Of a DNA stretch of 64,000 nucleotides, positions 48,536 to 56,810 are shown piece after piece. Within the stretch, counting starts at the first letter, position 1. Each line of letters begins with the position of its first letter. The translations under genes were made by a program, and so were the position numbers. The notes beneath the pieces were generated by a model. That model saw nothing but the letters and a program-made list of their open reading frames with translations. It was not told where the DNA came from and ran no database searches. The stretch spans positions 1,364,001 to 1,428,000 of the forward strand of contig CP107210.1 of NCBI GenBank assembly GCA_025757985.1, written 5' to 3'. The stretch is from Oscillospiraceae bacterium. Lineage in GTDB: Bacteria; Bacillota; Clostridia; Oscillospirales; Ruminococcaceae.

Positions 48536-49305
48536 CAGCCGTTGGCTTTGAGCCACCGCTTCATTTCTGCGGCGATCTTTTCAAACGCCTGTGCGGTGTC
48601 GGGGTTGTCGGTTTTGAAGGCCAGCAGCTTCCAGAGCCACCCCTGCGCGTCTACGATCCGCAAGCTTTCGGGATAGCACAGCTCAAATACCAGAGATGCA
48701 TGGCCCACGGCGTTGTCCGCGGGCCATTTTTTCAGGCTGTGCAGCACGCAGTGATGCTCATAAAAGGCGTCCAGCACAGCCGGGGTCACAGGGCTTTGGC
48801 GCAGCTGGGCTGTGGTGACATTGTAAATTTCCTCCATCGGGGTCTCGACATTGACGCGCAGGATGTCGATTTTATCGGCGTCCCGCAGGATCTGGCAGAA
48901 CCGCTGCGTGCGTTCATCCAGCCCGTCCGGCAGGCGGAAGGCACTGTGCCATTCCACCGCCGCGCGCAGCAGGCTGTCGGCGTTGGTGTCATCGAGATAG
49001 TCCCGGATACGCCCCTCGTCAAACAGGACCGAGACGCTCAGCGCGGCATGGCTGACCGACTGCGCATCAATAAAGGTGTTGTACCGGCGCAGCTGTTCAA
49101 AGCGGCCCACATCGTGCAGTATGCCGCTCAGCCATGCAAGGTCGATGTCCTGCTGCGGCAGCGAAAGACTTTCGGCGATCCTGCCGCAGAGGGCTGCCAC
49201 GCGGTAGGTGTGGTCGATCTTAAGCTTTACCTTCGGGTCAGCGGTGTTGTAATGCGCAGCATAGTCGGCAAAGGCCCGCTGCGCGCGGGCACGGTCGATT
49301 TTCAT
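48532..49305 (-). CDS. HD domain phosphohydrolase
   Basis: 257 residues from ATG 49305 (GGGGAG upstream). The HD motif is in LSGILHDVGRFEQLRRYN with preceding DHTYRVAALCGRIA (first His), and later AVEWHSAFRLP and DADKIDIL (last Asp). This matches HD-domain (p)ppGpp- or nucleotide-phosphohydrolase-like proteins of the metal-dependent type. The substrate is unknown. Convergent with the NSS gene. Confidence 0.85.
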   Translation of the reverse strand: MKIDRARAQRAFADYAAHYNTADPKVKLKIDHTYRVAALCGRIAESLSLPQQDIDLAWLSGILHDVGRFEQLRRYNTFIDAQSVSHAALSVSVLFDEGRIRDYLDDTNADSLLRAAVEWHSAFRLPDGLDERTQRFCQILRDADKIDILRVNVETPMEEIYNVTTAQLRQSPVTPAVLDAFYEHHCVLHSLKKWPADNAVGHASLVFELCYPESLRIVDAQGWLWKLLAFKTDNPDTAQAFEKIAAEMKRWLKANGC

Positions 49306-49417
49306 AGTATCACTCCCCGCCCCTATTGTAGCATAACCGCACCGGTGTGCAAACTGCGAATTTGATAAAAAACCGTCAACAAATACCGACAATTTAGTAC
49401 AAATGGTTTAAAAATCC

Positions 49418-49446
49418 TTGACATCAGTGTTAAAAACGGCTATTCT
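49418..49446 (+). promoter_or_regulatory. Promoter of the TetR gene
   Basis: TTGACA (49418-49423), 17-bp spacer, TATTCT (49441-49446). Confidence 0.75.
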
Positions 49447-49481
49447 TAAAGTAGTAAATCGTGAGGAAGGCGGTGCATACA

Positions 49482-50048
49482 ATGAACGCCAAGGGGGACG
49501 CCAACCGCAGTGTGCGCATGACCAAGCAGCGGCTGTATCAGGCGCTGATCACGCTGCTGCAGCAAAAAAGTCTGCGTGAGATCACGGTGCGTGAATTGAC
49601 GGAGCTGGCCGGTATCAGCCGCGGCACATTCTACTTTCATTACACCGATATTTATGCCCTGATGGACCAGATGGAGGCCGCCCAGCTGAAGCGGCTGAAT
49701 GAGCTGATGGATACCCTGATCCCCAGCATCTCGCAGGAGGATGTCCCCACAGCGCTGGTGGCGCTGTTTACCTATTTGACCGAGAACCCCGACCTGTGCG
49801 CCGCTCTCTACGGCAAAAGCTGGGAGTCGGAGTTTACCTCCAGCGTAAAGCGGCTCATAGCCGAGCGCTGCTGGGGCAATTTTGCCCCCACCGGCGGGAC
49901 TGAGGATCAGAAATATATGCTTTCCTTTGCGGTCAACGGCTGCTTTGGTACGATTGCGGCCTGGCAGGAAAATCAGTTCCAGCCGCCGCCGGCTGAGATT
50001 GCTCGCATTACCTGGCAGGCGATACGCGCCGTGATGGAGCAGCTGTAA
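49482..50048 (+). CDS. TetR/AcrR family regulator
   Basis: 188 residues from ATG 49482 (GAGGAAGG about twelve bases upstream; GTG 49461 is the alternative). N-terminal TetR helix-turn-helix: LYQALITLLQQKSLREITVRELTELAGISRGTFYFHYTDIYALMDQ. The C-terminal domain is of the Gram-positive TetR_C type with an aromatic/Cys pocket. Ligand unknown. It precedes the EIIA gene by 92 bp with a T-rich spacer; whether it controls EIIA is unclear. Confidence 0.9.
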   Translation: MNAKGDANRSVRMTKQRLYQALITLLQQKSLREITVRELTELAGISRGTFYFHYTDIYALMDQMEAAQLKRLNELMDTLIPSISQEDVPTALVALFTYLTENPDLCAALYGKSWESEFTSSVKRLIAERCWGNFAPTGGTEDQKYMLSFAVNGCFGTIAAWQENQFQPPPAEIARITWQAIRAVMEQL

Positions 50049-50140
50049 AAGTGTCTGCCCGCCTTGCTTTTTGACGGGGCGGGGGGTATAATAGAACCAT
50101 GAAACTGCCCGCAAAGGGCTTACGAAGGAGAAAATGAACA

Positions 50141-50656
50141 ATGGGATTTTTTGATTTTCTGAAGAAATCTGCTGCACCTGCCGCACCTGCGGAGCCGACC
50201 TTCCCCATGATGCTGGCTGCTGATGCCAAGGGCGCCTTTGTGCCGATGGAGAACATCCCCGATGAGGTGTTTGCACAGGGCATTCTGGGCACCTGCTGCG
50301 GCATTAACCCCAGCGAGGGCAAGGTCTTTGCCCCTGCCGGCGGCGAGATCACCCAGGCCCCCGACAGCGGCCATGCGCTGGGTATTATGGCTGACGGCGG
50401 CGTTGAGATCCTGATTCATGTCGGCGTGGATACCGTTGAGATGAAGGGTGACGGCTTCAGCCCGAAGGTCAAGGTCGGCGATAAGGTAAAGAAGGGCGAT
50501 CTGCTGCTGGAGATGGATCTGGGCAAGATCGCAGCTGCCGGTCACCCTGCCGTGGTCATCACGGTCGTGACCAACACCGATGACTTCAAGGCAGTCGAGG
50601 TCGTGGCCTCCGGCGATGTCGAGCCGGGCGCAGACCTCATCAAGGTCAGCAAGTAA
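50141..50656 (+). CDS. PTS glucose-specific IIA component (EIIA-Glc/Crr)
   Basis: 171 residues. An N-terminal amphipathic helix (MGFFDFLKKS) and Pro/Ala linker precede the EIIA-Glc beta-sandwich. Active-site His93 (VEILIHVGVD) and the second His78 (GHALGIM) are present, matching His90/His75 of the E. coli protein. It accepts phosphate from HPr-P and passes it to an IIBC partner, which is not adjacent; the EIIA may also act in regulation. AAGGAG upstream, terminator downstream. Confidence 0.95.
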   Translation: MGFFDFLKKSAAPAAPAEPTFPMMLAADAKGAFVPMENIPDEVFAQGILGTCCGINPSEGKVFAPAGGEITQAPDSGHALGIMADGGVEILIHVGVDTVEMKGDGFSPKVKVGDKVKKGDLLLEMDLGKIAAAGHPAVVITVVTNTDDFKAVEVVASGDVEPGADLIKVSK

Positions 50657-50669
50657 GTTTAGATAGCAA

Positions 50670-50700
50670 AAGAGGACGCTCGTGAGGGCGTCCTCTTTTT
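50670..50700 (+). terminator. Terminator after EIIA
   Basis: AAGAGGACGC (50670-50679) pairs with GCGTCCTCTT (50688-50697); T5 follows. Confidence 0.85.
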
Positions 50701-50751
50701 GCGTCAGGCTTTCGCCACCTCATACTTGCTGAAGGTGTGGAAGGATGGCGC

Positions 50752-50779
50752 TTGACAAACGCATGGCGGCGTGTATAAT
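50752..50779 (+). promoter_or_regulatory. Promoter of the TPP riboswitch / thiT
   Basis: TTGACA (50752-50757), 16-bp spacer, TATAAT (50774-50779). Confidence 0.85.
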
Positions 50780-50794
50780 GGAAGATGGACATTA

Positions 50795-50905
50795 AAACAG
50801 GGGCGCTGAGGGGCATCCTCGGCTGAGATCAAAACAAACCGCAGTTTTGGGTCGCCTTGAACCTGATCCGGGTAATGCCGGCGTAGGAAGTTTGACCCCC
50901 GTCAT
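50795..50905 (+). promoter_or_regulatory. TPP (thi-box) riboswitch
   Basis: The conserved thi-box elements are present: GGGGCGCTGAGG at 50800-50811, GGCTGAGATC (50821-50830), CTTGAACCTGATCCGGGTAA (50856-50875), then TGCCGGCGTAGGAAG (50877-50891). P1 closes with ACCCCC. It senses thiamine pyrophosphate. Confidence 0.95.
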
Positions 50906-50915
50906 AACACTTTTT

Positions 50916-50947
50916 GCGCCTGCAGGTATACCCTGCGGGCGCTTTTT
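50916..50947 (+). terminator. Riboswitch-controlled terminator
   Basis: GCGCCTGCAGG (50916-50926) pairs with CCCTGCGGGCGC (50931-50942); T5 follows. Together with the TPP riboswitch it shuts off thiT when TPP is abundant. Confidence 0.9.
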
Positions 50948-50983
50948 CTGTTTTGTGTTACATTTTTTTGAGGAGTGGATACC

Positions 50984-51550
50984 ATGTCCAAAACCTATTC
51001 CAAGACCCGTACCCTCGTCGAGTGCGCCCTGATGATCGCCCTCGGCACGGTGCTGGCCAACATCAAGATCTATGAGCTGCCCAACGGCGGCTCCATCACG
51101 CTGTTCAGCATGCTGCCGTTCATCATGATCTCCTTCCGCCACGGCGTGAAGTGGGGCCTTTTCACCGGCTTTGTCAACAGCCTGCTGCAGATGCTGCTGG
51201 GCTTCTACGCACCTCCGGCACCCGGCCTGCTGCCGCTGGTGGGCATGATTTTGCTGGACTATGTGCTGGCCTTCACCCTGCTGGGGCTGGCCTGTGTCAT
51301 CGCAAAGCCGTTCCAGAATCGCCTCGTCGGCGTGGCCGTCGGCACGGCGGTCGTCTGCTTCATCCGCTTTATGTGCAGCTTCCTGTCCGGCGTGCTGATC
51401 TGGGGCAACCTGAGCGACGGTCTGCCCGCTTGGACGTACAGCCTGACCTACAACGGCAGCTACATGCTGCCGGAAACCATCCTGACGACTGTTGCCGCCG
51501 TGCTGATCTACAAGGCCGCTCCGCAGCTGTTTGCGGCGCAGGAGCAGTAA
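50984..51550 (+). CDS. thiT: Energy-coupling factor thiamine transporter, S component
   Basis: 188 residues from ATG 50984 (GAGGAG at 50970-50975, eight bases upstream; a GTG at 50975 is unlikely). Six membrane segments with the ThiT substrate-binding features KIYELPNGGSITLFSMLPFIMIS and SYMLPETILT. It binds thiamine and works with the shared ECF module (not in the window). The TPP riboswitch and terminator upstream confirm the substrate. Confidence 0.96.
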   Translation: MSKTYSKTRTLVECALMIALGTVLANIKIYELPNGGSITLFSMLPFIMISFRHGVKWGLFTGFVNSLLQMLLGFYAPPAPGLLPLVGMILLDYVLAFTLLGLACVIAKPFQNRLVGVAVGTAVVCFIRFMCSFLSGVLIWGNLSDGLPAWTYSLTYNGSYMLPETILTTVAAVLIYKAAPQLFAAQEQ

Positions 51551-51565
51551 GAGCTAAATACTTTT

Positions 51566-51600
51566 CCCGGTACGCACGATATGAGCGTACCGGGATTTTT
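51566..51600 (+). terminator. Terminator after thiT
   Basis: CCCGGTACGC (51566-51575) pairs with GCGTACCGGG (51585-51594); ATTTTT follows. Confidence 0.85.
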
Positions 51601-51611
51601 GTTTGCCGGTT

Positions 51612-51710
51612 TGTAGGGGGCGGCGTCCTCGACGCCCCGCGGAGGGGTCAAGACCCCTCCCTACAAGTCAATTTTTAAGGGGGTGTAGGGGCGGATTCCA
51701 TATCCGCCCG
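51612..51710. repeat. Family-A units
   Basis: Three units: GGGGCGGCGTCCTCGACGCC + CC, GAGGGGTCAAGACCCCTCCC + TAC, and GTAGGGGCGGATTCCATATC + CGCCC. Confidence 0.8.
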
Positions 51711-51729
51711 TGCCCGCTCTCGGCAACGC

Positions 51730-51768
51730 AAAAATGCCCCGGTACGCAAAAACGCACACCGGGGCATT
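51730..51768 (-). terminator. Terminator of the flavin-binding gene
   Basis: AATGCCCCGGT (51733-51743) pairs with ACCGGGGCATT (51758-51768); on the minus strand the arms are followed by TTTTT. Confidence 0.8.
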
Positions 51769-51783
51769 GGCTTTACGTAAGTA

Positions 51784-52194
51784 TCAGTAGTTCATAATGT
51801 CCTTCACCGTGCCGGACATGGAGAAGAGCTTGGCGGACAGATGATCCAGATAGACGATGCCCAGCTTGTTGCCGGTCTCCTCGTTGTACAGGTCAGCAAG
51901 CTGGGGCATGACCTGAAACGCGGCGGCCTGAGCCTCGGGCGTGTTGTCAAAGTTGGCTGTGCCCTGTACGCGCAGCCACTCGCCGCGGTCGTTGGCGGCG
52001 CAGATCTCCAGATTTGTGTTGTCCAAAAGCTGCTTGTAGGCCGCCTTGTGCTTGCCCAGTGCAATGCAGAGGTGGCCGTTGTACCACATCGCAAAGCCGA
52101 TGGGACGCACGCGGGGCAGATAGCCATCGACAGTGGCAAGGTAAAATGTGGGATTCTCTTTCAGGAATTCCAGGATCTCTTCATTCGGTTTCAT
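51784..52194 (-). CDS. Pyridoxamine 5'-phosphate oxidase family protein
   Basis: 136 residues from ATG 52194 (GGAGG nine bases upstream). FMN-binding split barrel: MKPNEEILEFLKENPTFYLATVDGYLPRVRPIGFAMWYNGHLCIALGKHK, then GEWLRVQGTANFD. Substrate unknown; such small proteins are often flavin-dependent reductases or stress proteins in gut Clostridia. It lies 20 bp after dapL on the same strand and may be co-transcribed. Confidence 0.88.
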   Translation of the reverse strand: MKPNEEILEFLKENPTFYLATVDGYLPRVRPIGFAMWYNGHLCIALGKHKAAYKQLLDNTNLEICAANDRGEWLRVQGTANFDNTPEAQAAAFQVMPQLADLYNEETGNKLGIVYLDHLSAKLFSMSGTVKDIMNY

Positions 52195-52213
52195 GGCAGA
52201 CATCCTCCCTTGA

Positions 52214-53398
52214 TCACAGTTTTGCCAGCGCGGCTTTGATGCGCGCGGCAGCCTCCCTGGTGCGCGCGGCATCGCCGAACGCAGTCAGGCGGAAATATCC
52301 CTTGCCGCAGGGGCCGAAGCCCTCGCCGGGGGTACCGACAACATGGGCGTTTTCCAGCAGCCAGTCAAAGAATTCCCAGCTGCCCATTCCGTTGGGGCAG
52401 CGCAGCCAGAGGTAGGGGCTGTTTTTGCCGCCGCAGTACCAGATGCCGGCCTCGTCCAGCGCGGACGCGATGACGGCGGCATTGGTGCGGTAGTAATCCA
52501 GATTCTGCTGGATCTCCCGCATACCCTCCTCGGTAAAGACGGCCTCGGCACCGCGCTGCACAACATAGGCAACGCCGTTGAATTTGGTGGTCTGGCGGCG
52601 CAGCCACATCTTGTTCAGCTTGCCGCCTGCCAGCGCCTGCGGCACGATGGTGTAGCCGCAGCGCGTGCCGGTAAAGCCCGCGATCTTGGAGAAGCTGCAG
52701 ACCTCAATGGCAACCTCCTTGGCACCCTCGACCTCGAAGATGCTGCGGGCCAGACCCTTTTCGGTCACGAAGCACTCATACGCGGCGTCAAACAGGATGA
52801 CGGCATCGTTGGCCTTGGCCCATGCGACCCAAGCCTTGAGCTGCTCTACCGAATAGGTTGCGCCGGTGGGGTTATTGGGGCTGCAGATGTAAACAATATC
52901 CGCATGGGGCGCTTCGTCCGGCATCGGCAGGAAGTGGTTCTCCGCCGTGGCGGGCAGGTAGAGTATTTTGCGGCCGGCCATCACATTGTCGTCCACATAG
53001 ACCGGGTAGACCGGGTCGGGCACAAGGATCGTGTTGTCCTGACTGAACAAGTCGAGCAGATTGCCCAGATCGCTCTTGGCACCGTCAGACACAAAAATCT
53101 CTGACATATCCAGCGCAACGCCGTGGTCAGCATAGTAGCTGCGGATGGCATCGCGCAGAAACTCGTAGCCCTGCTCGCTGGGAATGTAGCCGTGGAAGGT
53201 ATCCTTATGGCCCTGCTCCTCGACCGCGCGGTGCATTGCCTCCGTCACCGATGCGGCCAGCGGCAGCGTGACATCGCCGATGCCCAAACGGATGATGTCG
53301 GCATCGGGGTGGGCCTTCTGGTAGTCGGCCACCTTGTGGGCGATGGTGCTGAAGAGATAGCTCTCATTCAATTCTGCGTAATGCGGATTCAGCTGCAT
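52214..53398 (-). CDS. dapL: LL-diaminopimelate aminotransferase
   Basis: 394 residues from ATG 53398. PLP aminotransferase fold I: IIRLGIGDVTLPLAASVTEAM, FVSDGAKSDLGNLLDLF, SPNNPTGATY, and the Schiff-base Lys in CSFSKIAGFTGTRCGY. DapL converts tetrahydrodipicolinate to LL-DAP in one step, giving lysine and peptidoglycan precursor; this variant is typical of Clostridia and chlamydiae. Length is slightly short of the usual 405-411. GAGGGGG is upstream. Confidence 0.95.
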   Translation of the reverse strand: MQLNPHYAELNESYLFSTIAHKVADYQKAHPDADIIRLGIGDVTLPLAASVTEAMHRAVEEQGHKDTFHGYIPSEQGYEFLRDAIRSYYADHGVALDMSEIFVSDGAKSDLGNLLDLFSQDNTILVPDPVYPVYVDDNVMAGRKILYLPATAENHFLPMPDEAPHADIVYICSPNNPTGATYSVEQLKAWVAWAKANDAVILFDAAYECFVTEKGLARSIFEVEGAKEVAIEVCSFSKIAGFTGTRCGYTIVPQALAGGKLNKMWLRRQTTKFNGVAYVVQRGAEAVFTEEGMREIQQNLDYYRTNAAVIASALDEAGIWYCGGKNSPYLWLRCPNGMGSWEFFDWLLENAHVVGTPGEGFGPCGKGYFRLTAFGDAARTREAAARIKAALAKL

Positions 53399-53497
53399 GA
53401 TAGTCCCCCTCTTATCTATACCTTTATATAGTCTAACTTTACCACAATTCGCGGCGGTGTGCAATAGAATTTGCAAAGGGAATTTTTATGGGTGATT

Positions 53498-53600
53498 TGT
53501 AGGGGAGGGTCTTGACCCTCCCGTGAGGGATAAATCTCTCCCCTACTGTAGGGGGCGGCGTCCTCGACGCCCCGCGGAGGGGTCAAGACCCCTCCCTACA
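53498..53600. repeat. Cluster of family-A units overlapping the DtxR gene end
   Basis: TGTAGGGGAGGGTCTTGACC, the GTCCTCGAC unit and GAGGGGTCAAGACCCCTCCC + TACA. The last unit runs to 53600 and includes the stop codon and last five codons of the DtxR-like gene (53583-53600). Confidence 0.8.
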
Positions 53601-53972
53601 ATCCTCCCCGTACAGGCTCTCGCACTTCTCATCAATTTCCCTCGCAGGCAGCGCTACTGCCATGGCGATGGCGGCGCTGCGGCATTCCTCGGGGCTAAAG
53701 CCCATGTCTGCCAACGGAAAATGCTGCAATATTTTTTCAACCAGCGCATCATAATACCGCGCGTAAAGCACGCCGCGGTCGGTGATATAGATCTTGCCGT
53801 ACCGCCGCCGAACAACGGCCCCCTGCTTCATCAGGCTGGTCAAAATGCTCGTCACGCTGGGCTTGGTTACGCCCATGACCTGCGCGAGGGCCAGCGGGGA
53901 AACCTCCGTGTTTTGCTGCGCCAGATGGTGGATGGCCAGCAGATACCGCAGGTTGGAATCGGTCAGGGTCAT
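53583..53972 (-). CDS. DtxR/MntR-like regulator next to feo genes
   Basis: 129 residues. N-terminal winged helix (PLALAQVMGVTKPSVTSILTSLMKQGAVVRRRYGKIYITDRG) then a short dimerisation part. The usual metal ligands of the MntR/DtxR family (Asp/Glu in the N-terminal helix, Glu..Glu-His in the C-terminal helix) are missing: helix 1 reads DSNLRYLLAIHHL and helix 6 SPEECRSAAIAMAVALP. The tail CREGS and the stop are encoded by the family-A repeat. It lies downstream of feoB and its accessory gene, after a terminator. Confidence 0.8.
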   Translation of the reverse strand: MTLTDSNLRYLLAIHHLAQQNTEVSPLALAQVMGVTKPSVTSILTSLMKQGAVVRRRYGKIYITDRGVLYARYYDALVEKILQHFPLADMGFSPEECRSAAIAMAVALPAREIDEKCESLYGEDCREGS

Positions 53973-53993
53973 GGCATCTCTCTCCTTTACACC

Positions 53994-54033
53994 AAAAAGG
54001 GGCGCAGGCCACGAACGGACCCGCGCCCCTTTT
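53994..54033 (-). terminator. Terminator between the FeoB accessory gene and the DtxR-like gene
   Basis: On the minus strand AAAAGGGGCGC (54033-54023) pairs with GCGCCCCTTTT (54005-53995), followed by T-run. The DtxR-like gene may be partly separate from the feo transcript. Confidence 0.75.
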
Positions 54034-54048
54034 CAGGCACTATTGTGT

Positions 54049-54258
54049 TTAGTTGCTGTGGCAGGCGCCACCGCAGGTTTTGCAGTTCCCTGTGCAGCCG
54101 CCGTGACCGCCGCATCCGCCGCCCCCGCAGGAGCCATCGCAGCAGCCAAGGCCACCGGTCTTGTGCTCATGGTACATAAGCCAGCCGGTACCGCCGAAGA
54201 CGATAATCGAAACGATGATCGTAGGCAGGTTGAAGTTAGTCGCCAAAAATTCCATCAT
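54049..54258 (-). CDS. FeoB-associated Cys-rich membrane protein
   Basis: 69 residues from ATG 54258 (AAAGGAG nine bases upstream). One membrane helix (LPTIIVSIIVFGGTGWLM) is followed by a Gly/Cys-rich tail with nine cysteines (CCDGSCGGGGCGGHGGC, then CKTCGGACHSN). This matches the FeoB-associated Cys-rich protein family and lies 39 bp downstream of feoB. Presumed to take part in Feo iron transport on the membrane; its exact role is unknown. Confidence 0.92.
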   Translation of the reverse strand: MMEFLATNFNLPTIIVSIIVFGGTGWLMYHEHKTGGLGCCDGSCGGGGCGGHGGCTGNCKTCGGACHSN

Positions 54259-54297
54259 AGAAATCCGCTCCTTTCCGGAAGCATGATACACCCCAAA

Positions 54298-56496
54298 TTA
54301 CTTGGAAGCAACAGCCTTCTTGGACTCGAACTGAACCTCGTTGACACCCTCGTACTTGTTGGGGCGGAACAGCAGGTAGATCGTGAAGGCGATAATAGCG
54401 ACAGCAACGATGGTGAAGAAGTTGAAGCCGACCTCACCGGTGATCAGGCCGCCGATCTGATAGACGACCAGAGAAGCGCAGTAAGCCAGCAGGCACATAT
54501 AGCCGATGGCGATAGCCGTCCACTTGCCGTTGTTCATCTCGCGCTTGATGGCGCCCATAGCAGCAAAGCAGGGGGCGCACAGCAGGTTGAAGATCATGAA
54601 GCTGTAAGCGGAGATCGCGGTGAAGTTGGCAGCAACCTCGGGCCAGATCTCGTCGCCGTTCTCAGACAGCTCGTCAGCATAGTGATACAGAACGCCGAAG
54701 GTACCGACAACATTCTCCTTGGCAATCAGGCCGGAGATGGACGCAACGGTTGCGCGCCAATCGCCGAAGCCCTGCGGGATAAAGATCCAAGAAATTGCGC
54801 TTGCAACGATAGCCAGAATGGAGTTGTCCTGATCCTCGACCATCGTGAAGGCACCGTTCTCGAAGCCGAAGCCCTGCAGGAACCACAGGATGATGGTGGA
54901 GGCCAGAATGACGGTGCCGGCACGCTTGATGAAGGACCAGCCGCGCTCCCAAGTAGCGCGCAGGACATTGCCCCATGCGGGCACATGGTAGGCGGGCAGC
55001 TCCATAACGAACGGAGCAGGATCACCGGCGAACAGCTTCGTTTTCTTCAGGATAATGCCGGAGATGATGATGGCCGCGAAGCCAATGAAGTAAGCGGAGG
55101 TGGCAACCCAGCTGCTGCCGCCGAACAGAGCACCTGCGAACAGGCCGATGATGGGCATCTTGGCACCGCAGGGAATGAAGCAGGTGGTCATGATCGTCAT
55201 ACGGCGGTCGCGCTCATTCTCGATGGTACGGGAGGCCATGACACCGGGAACACCGCAGCCGGTGCCGACCAGCATGGGGATGAAGCTCTTGCCAGACAGG
55301 CCGAACTTGCGGAAGATACGGTCCATAATGAAGGCAACGCGGGCCATATAGCCGACATCCTCCAGAATGGACAGCAGGAAGAACAGAACGAGCATCTGGG
55401 GAACGAAGCCCAGAACCGCGCCGACGCCGGCAACGATGCCGTCCATGATCAGGCCGTACAGCCAGTCCGCCACGCCGATGCTCTCCAGCAGGCCGCCCAG
55501 AGCGTTGGGGACGATCTCGCCGAACAGGACATCGTTGGTCCAGTCGGTGGCAAAGGTGCCGATGCCGATGCCGCCGTCCGCAACGGAGGTGCCCATTGCG
55601 ATGGCATACATCAGCCACATGATGGCTGCGAAGATCGGCAGCGCCAGAATACGGTTGGTGACGAACTGGTCGATCTTATCGGAGGCGGTCAGGTTCTCGG
55701 TGCGGGGCTTCTTTTTGACGGCCTTGTCAACAACGCCGTTGATGTAGGCATAGCGCTGGTTGGTGATGATGCTCTCGGCGTCATCATCCATCTCCTTCTC
55801 GCAGTCAGCGATATGTGCATCGAGGTGGTCCAGCAGCTCCTTGCTCAGGTTCAGCTCAGCCTGCACCTTGTCGTCACGCTCGAACAGCTTGACGGCGTAC
55901 CAGCGCAGGAAGCGGTCATCGACCTTGCCCTGAATGGACTCCTCGATGTGGGCGATGGCATGCTCCACGCTGCCGGTGAAGACGTGGGGCAGCTCGCCTG
56001 CCTTGCCCTTCTTGGCGGCGGCAACGGCCAGCTCGGCGGCCTTGTCGCTGCCCTCGTTCTTCAGGGCGGAGATCTCGATGGCCTCGCAGCCCAGCTCGTT
56101 GGACAGCTTCTTCAGGTCGATCTTGTCGCCGTTCTTGCGGACGAGGTCGATCATGTTGACGGCCATGACCACGGGGATGCCCAGCTCAATAAGCTGGGTG
56201 GTCAGATAAAGGTTGCGCTCGATGTTGGTGCCGTCAATGATGTTGAGGATGGCATCAGGCTTTTCGTTGACGAGGTAGCCGCGGGCAACAACTTCCTCCA
56301 GCGTGTAGGGAGACAGCGAGTAGATACCGGGCAGGTCCTGAATCACGACATCGTCGTGGCCCTTCAGCTTGCCTTCCTTCTTCTCAACGGTAACGCCGGG
56401 CCAGTTGCCGACATACTGGTTAGAACCGGTCAGGCTGTTGAACAGGGTGGTTTTACCGCAGTTCGGGTTGCCTGCCAGAGCAATTTTAATTGCCAT
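54298..56496 (-). CDS. feoB: Ferrous iron transport protein B
   Basis: 732 residues. N-terminal G domain: GNPNCGKTTLFNSLTG (G1), G2/G3 with DLPGIYSL, then VAVNMIDL (G4 NxxD) and the GDI linker, followed by two Gate/FeoB_C blocks of membrane segments (GCGVPGVMASRTIEN, CFIPCGAKMPIIGLFAG, ELPAYHVPAWGNVLRATWERGWSFIKRAGT). It imports Fe2+ driven by GTP hydrolysis. Downstream of two feoA genes; the accessory gene follows. Confidence 0.97.
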   Translation of the reverse strand: MAIKIALAGNPNCGKTTLFNSLTGSNQYVGNWPGVTVEKKEGKLKGHDDVVIQDLPGIYSLSPYTLEEVVARGYLVNEKPDAILNIIDGTNIERNLYLTTQLIELGIPVVMAVNMIDLVRKNGDKIDLKKLSNELGCEAIEISALKNEGSDKAAELAVAAAKKGKAGELPHVFTGSVEHAIAHIEESIQGKVDDRFLRWYAVKLFERDDKVQAELNLSKELLDHLDAHIADCEKEMDDDAESIITNQRYAYINGVVDKAVKKKPRTENLTASDKIDQFVTNRILALPIFAAIMWLMYAIAMGTSVADGGIGIGTFATDWTNDVLFGEIVPNALGGLLESIGVADWLYGLIMDGIVAGVGAVLGFVPQMLVLFFLLSILEDVGYMARVAFIMDRIFRKFGLSGKSFIPMLVGTGCGVPGVMASRTIENERDRRMTIMTTCFIPCGAKMPIIGLFAGALFGGSSWVATSAYFIGFAAIIISGIILKKTKLFAGDPAPFVMELPAYHVPAWGNVLRATWERGWSFIKRAGTVILASTIILWFLQGFGFENGAFTMVEDQDNSILAIVASAISWIFIPQGFGDWRATVASISGLIAKENVVGTFGVLYHYADELSENGDEIWPEVAANFTAISAYSFMIFNLLCAPCFAAMGAIKREMNNGKWTAIAIGYMCLLAYCASLVVYQIGGLITGEVGFNFFTIVAVAIIAFTIYLLFRPNKYEGVNEVQFESKKAVASK

Positions 56497-56525
56497 GTTG
56501 GTTATACCCCTTTCTTAAAATGCAA

Positions 56526-56747
56526 TCACTCAACCTCGATCATCTCGGCGTCTGCCTTGCGGACGCTGAGCTCATAGTTGCGGACCGTCAGCTCCATCGG
56601 GTCGCCCAGAGGGGCCACCTTGCGGACATAGACGCTGGTGCCCTTGGTCAGGCCCATGTCCATGATACGGCGCTTGACAGGGCCTTCGCCGTGCAGCTTG
56701 GCAACGGTAACGGTCTCGCCGACCTGTGCATCTTTCAGAGTCTTCAT
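56526..56747 (-). CDS. feoA: FeoA-like protein (second of two)
   Basis: 73 residues with the SH3-like FeoA fold: VTVAKLHGEGPVKRRIMDMGLTKGTSVYVRKVAPLGDPMELTVRNYELSVRK. GGAGGAA lies a few bases upstream. It binds the FeoB system and is probably needed for transport. 30 bp upstream of feoB. Confidence 0.92.
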   Translation of the reverse strand: MKTLKDAQVGETVTVAKLHGEGPVKRRIMDMGLTKGTSVYVRKVAPLGDPMELTVRNYELSVRKADAEMIEVE

Positions 56748-56810
56748 ACTTCGTTCCTCCTCTTAAGGTACAATAAATCAAACAGCCTTTTGGCTGAGAT
56801 TCCCTTTTTA

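Noticed and set aside
53794..56577. 927-codon plus-strand frame opposite feoB
   Set aside because: Artefact of codon bias in feoB; the translation has no recognisable domain and spans several convergent genes.
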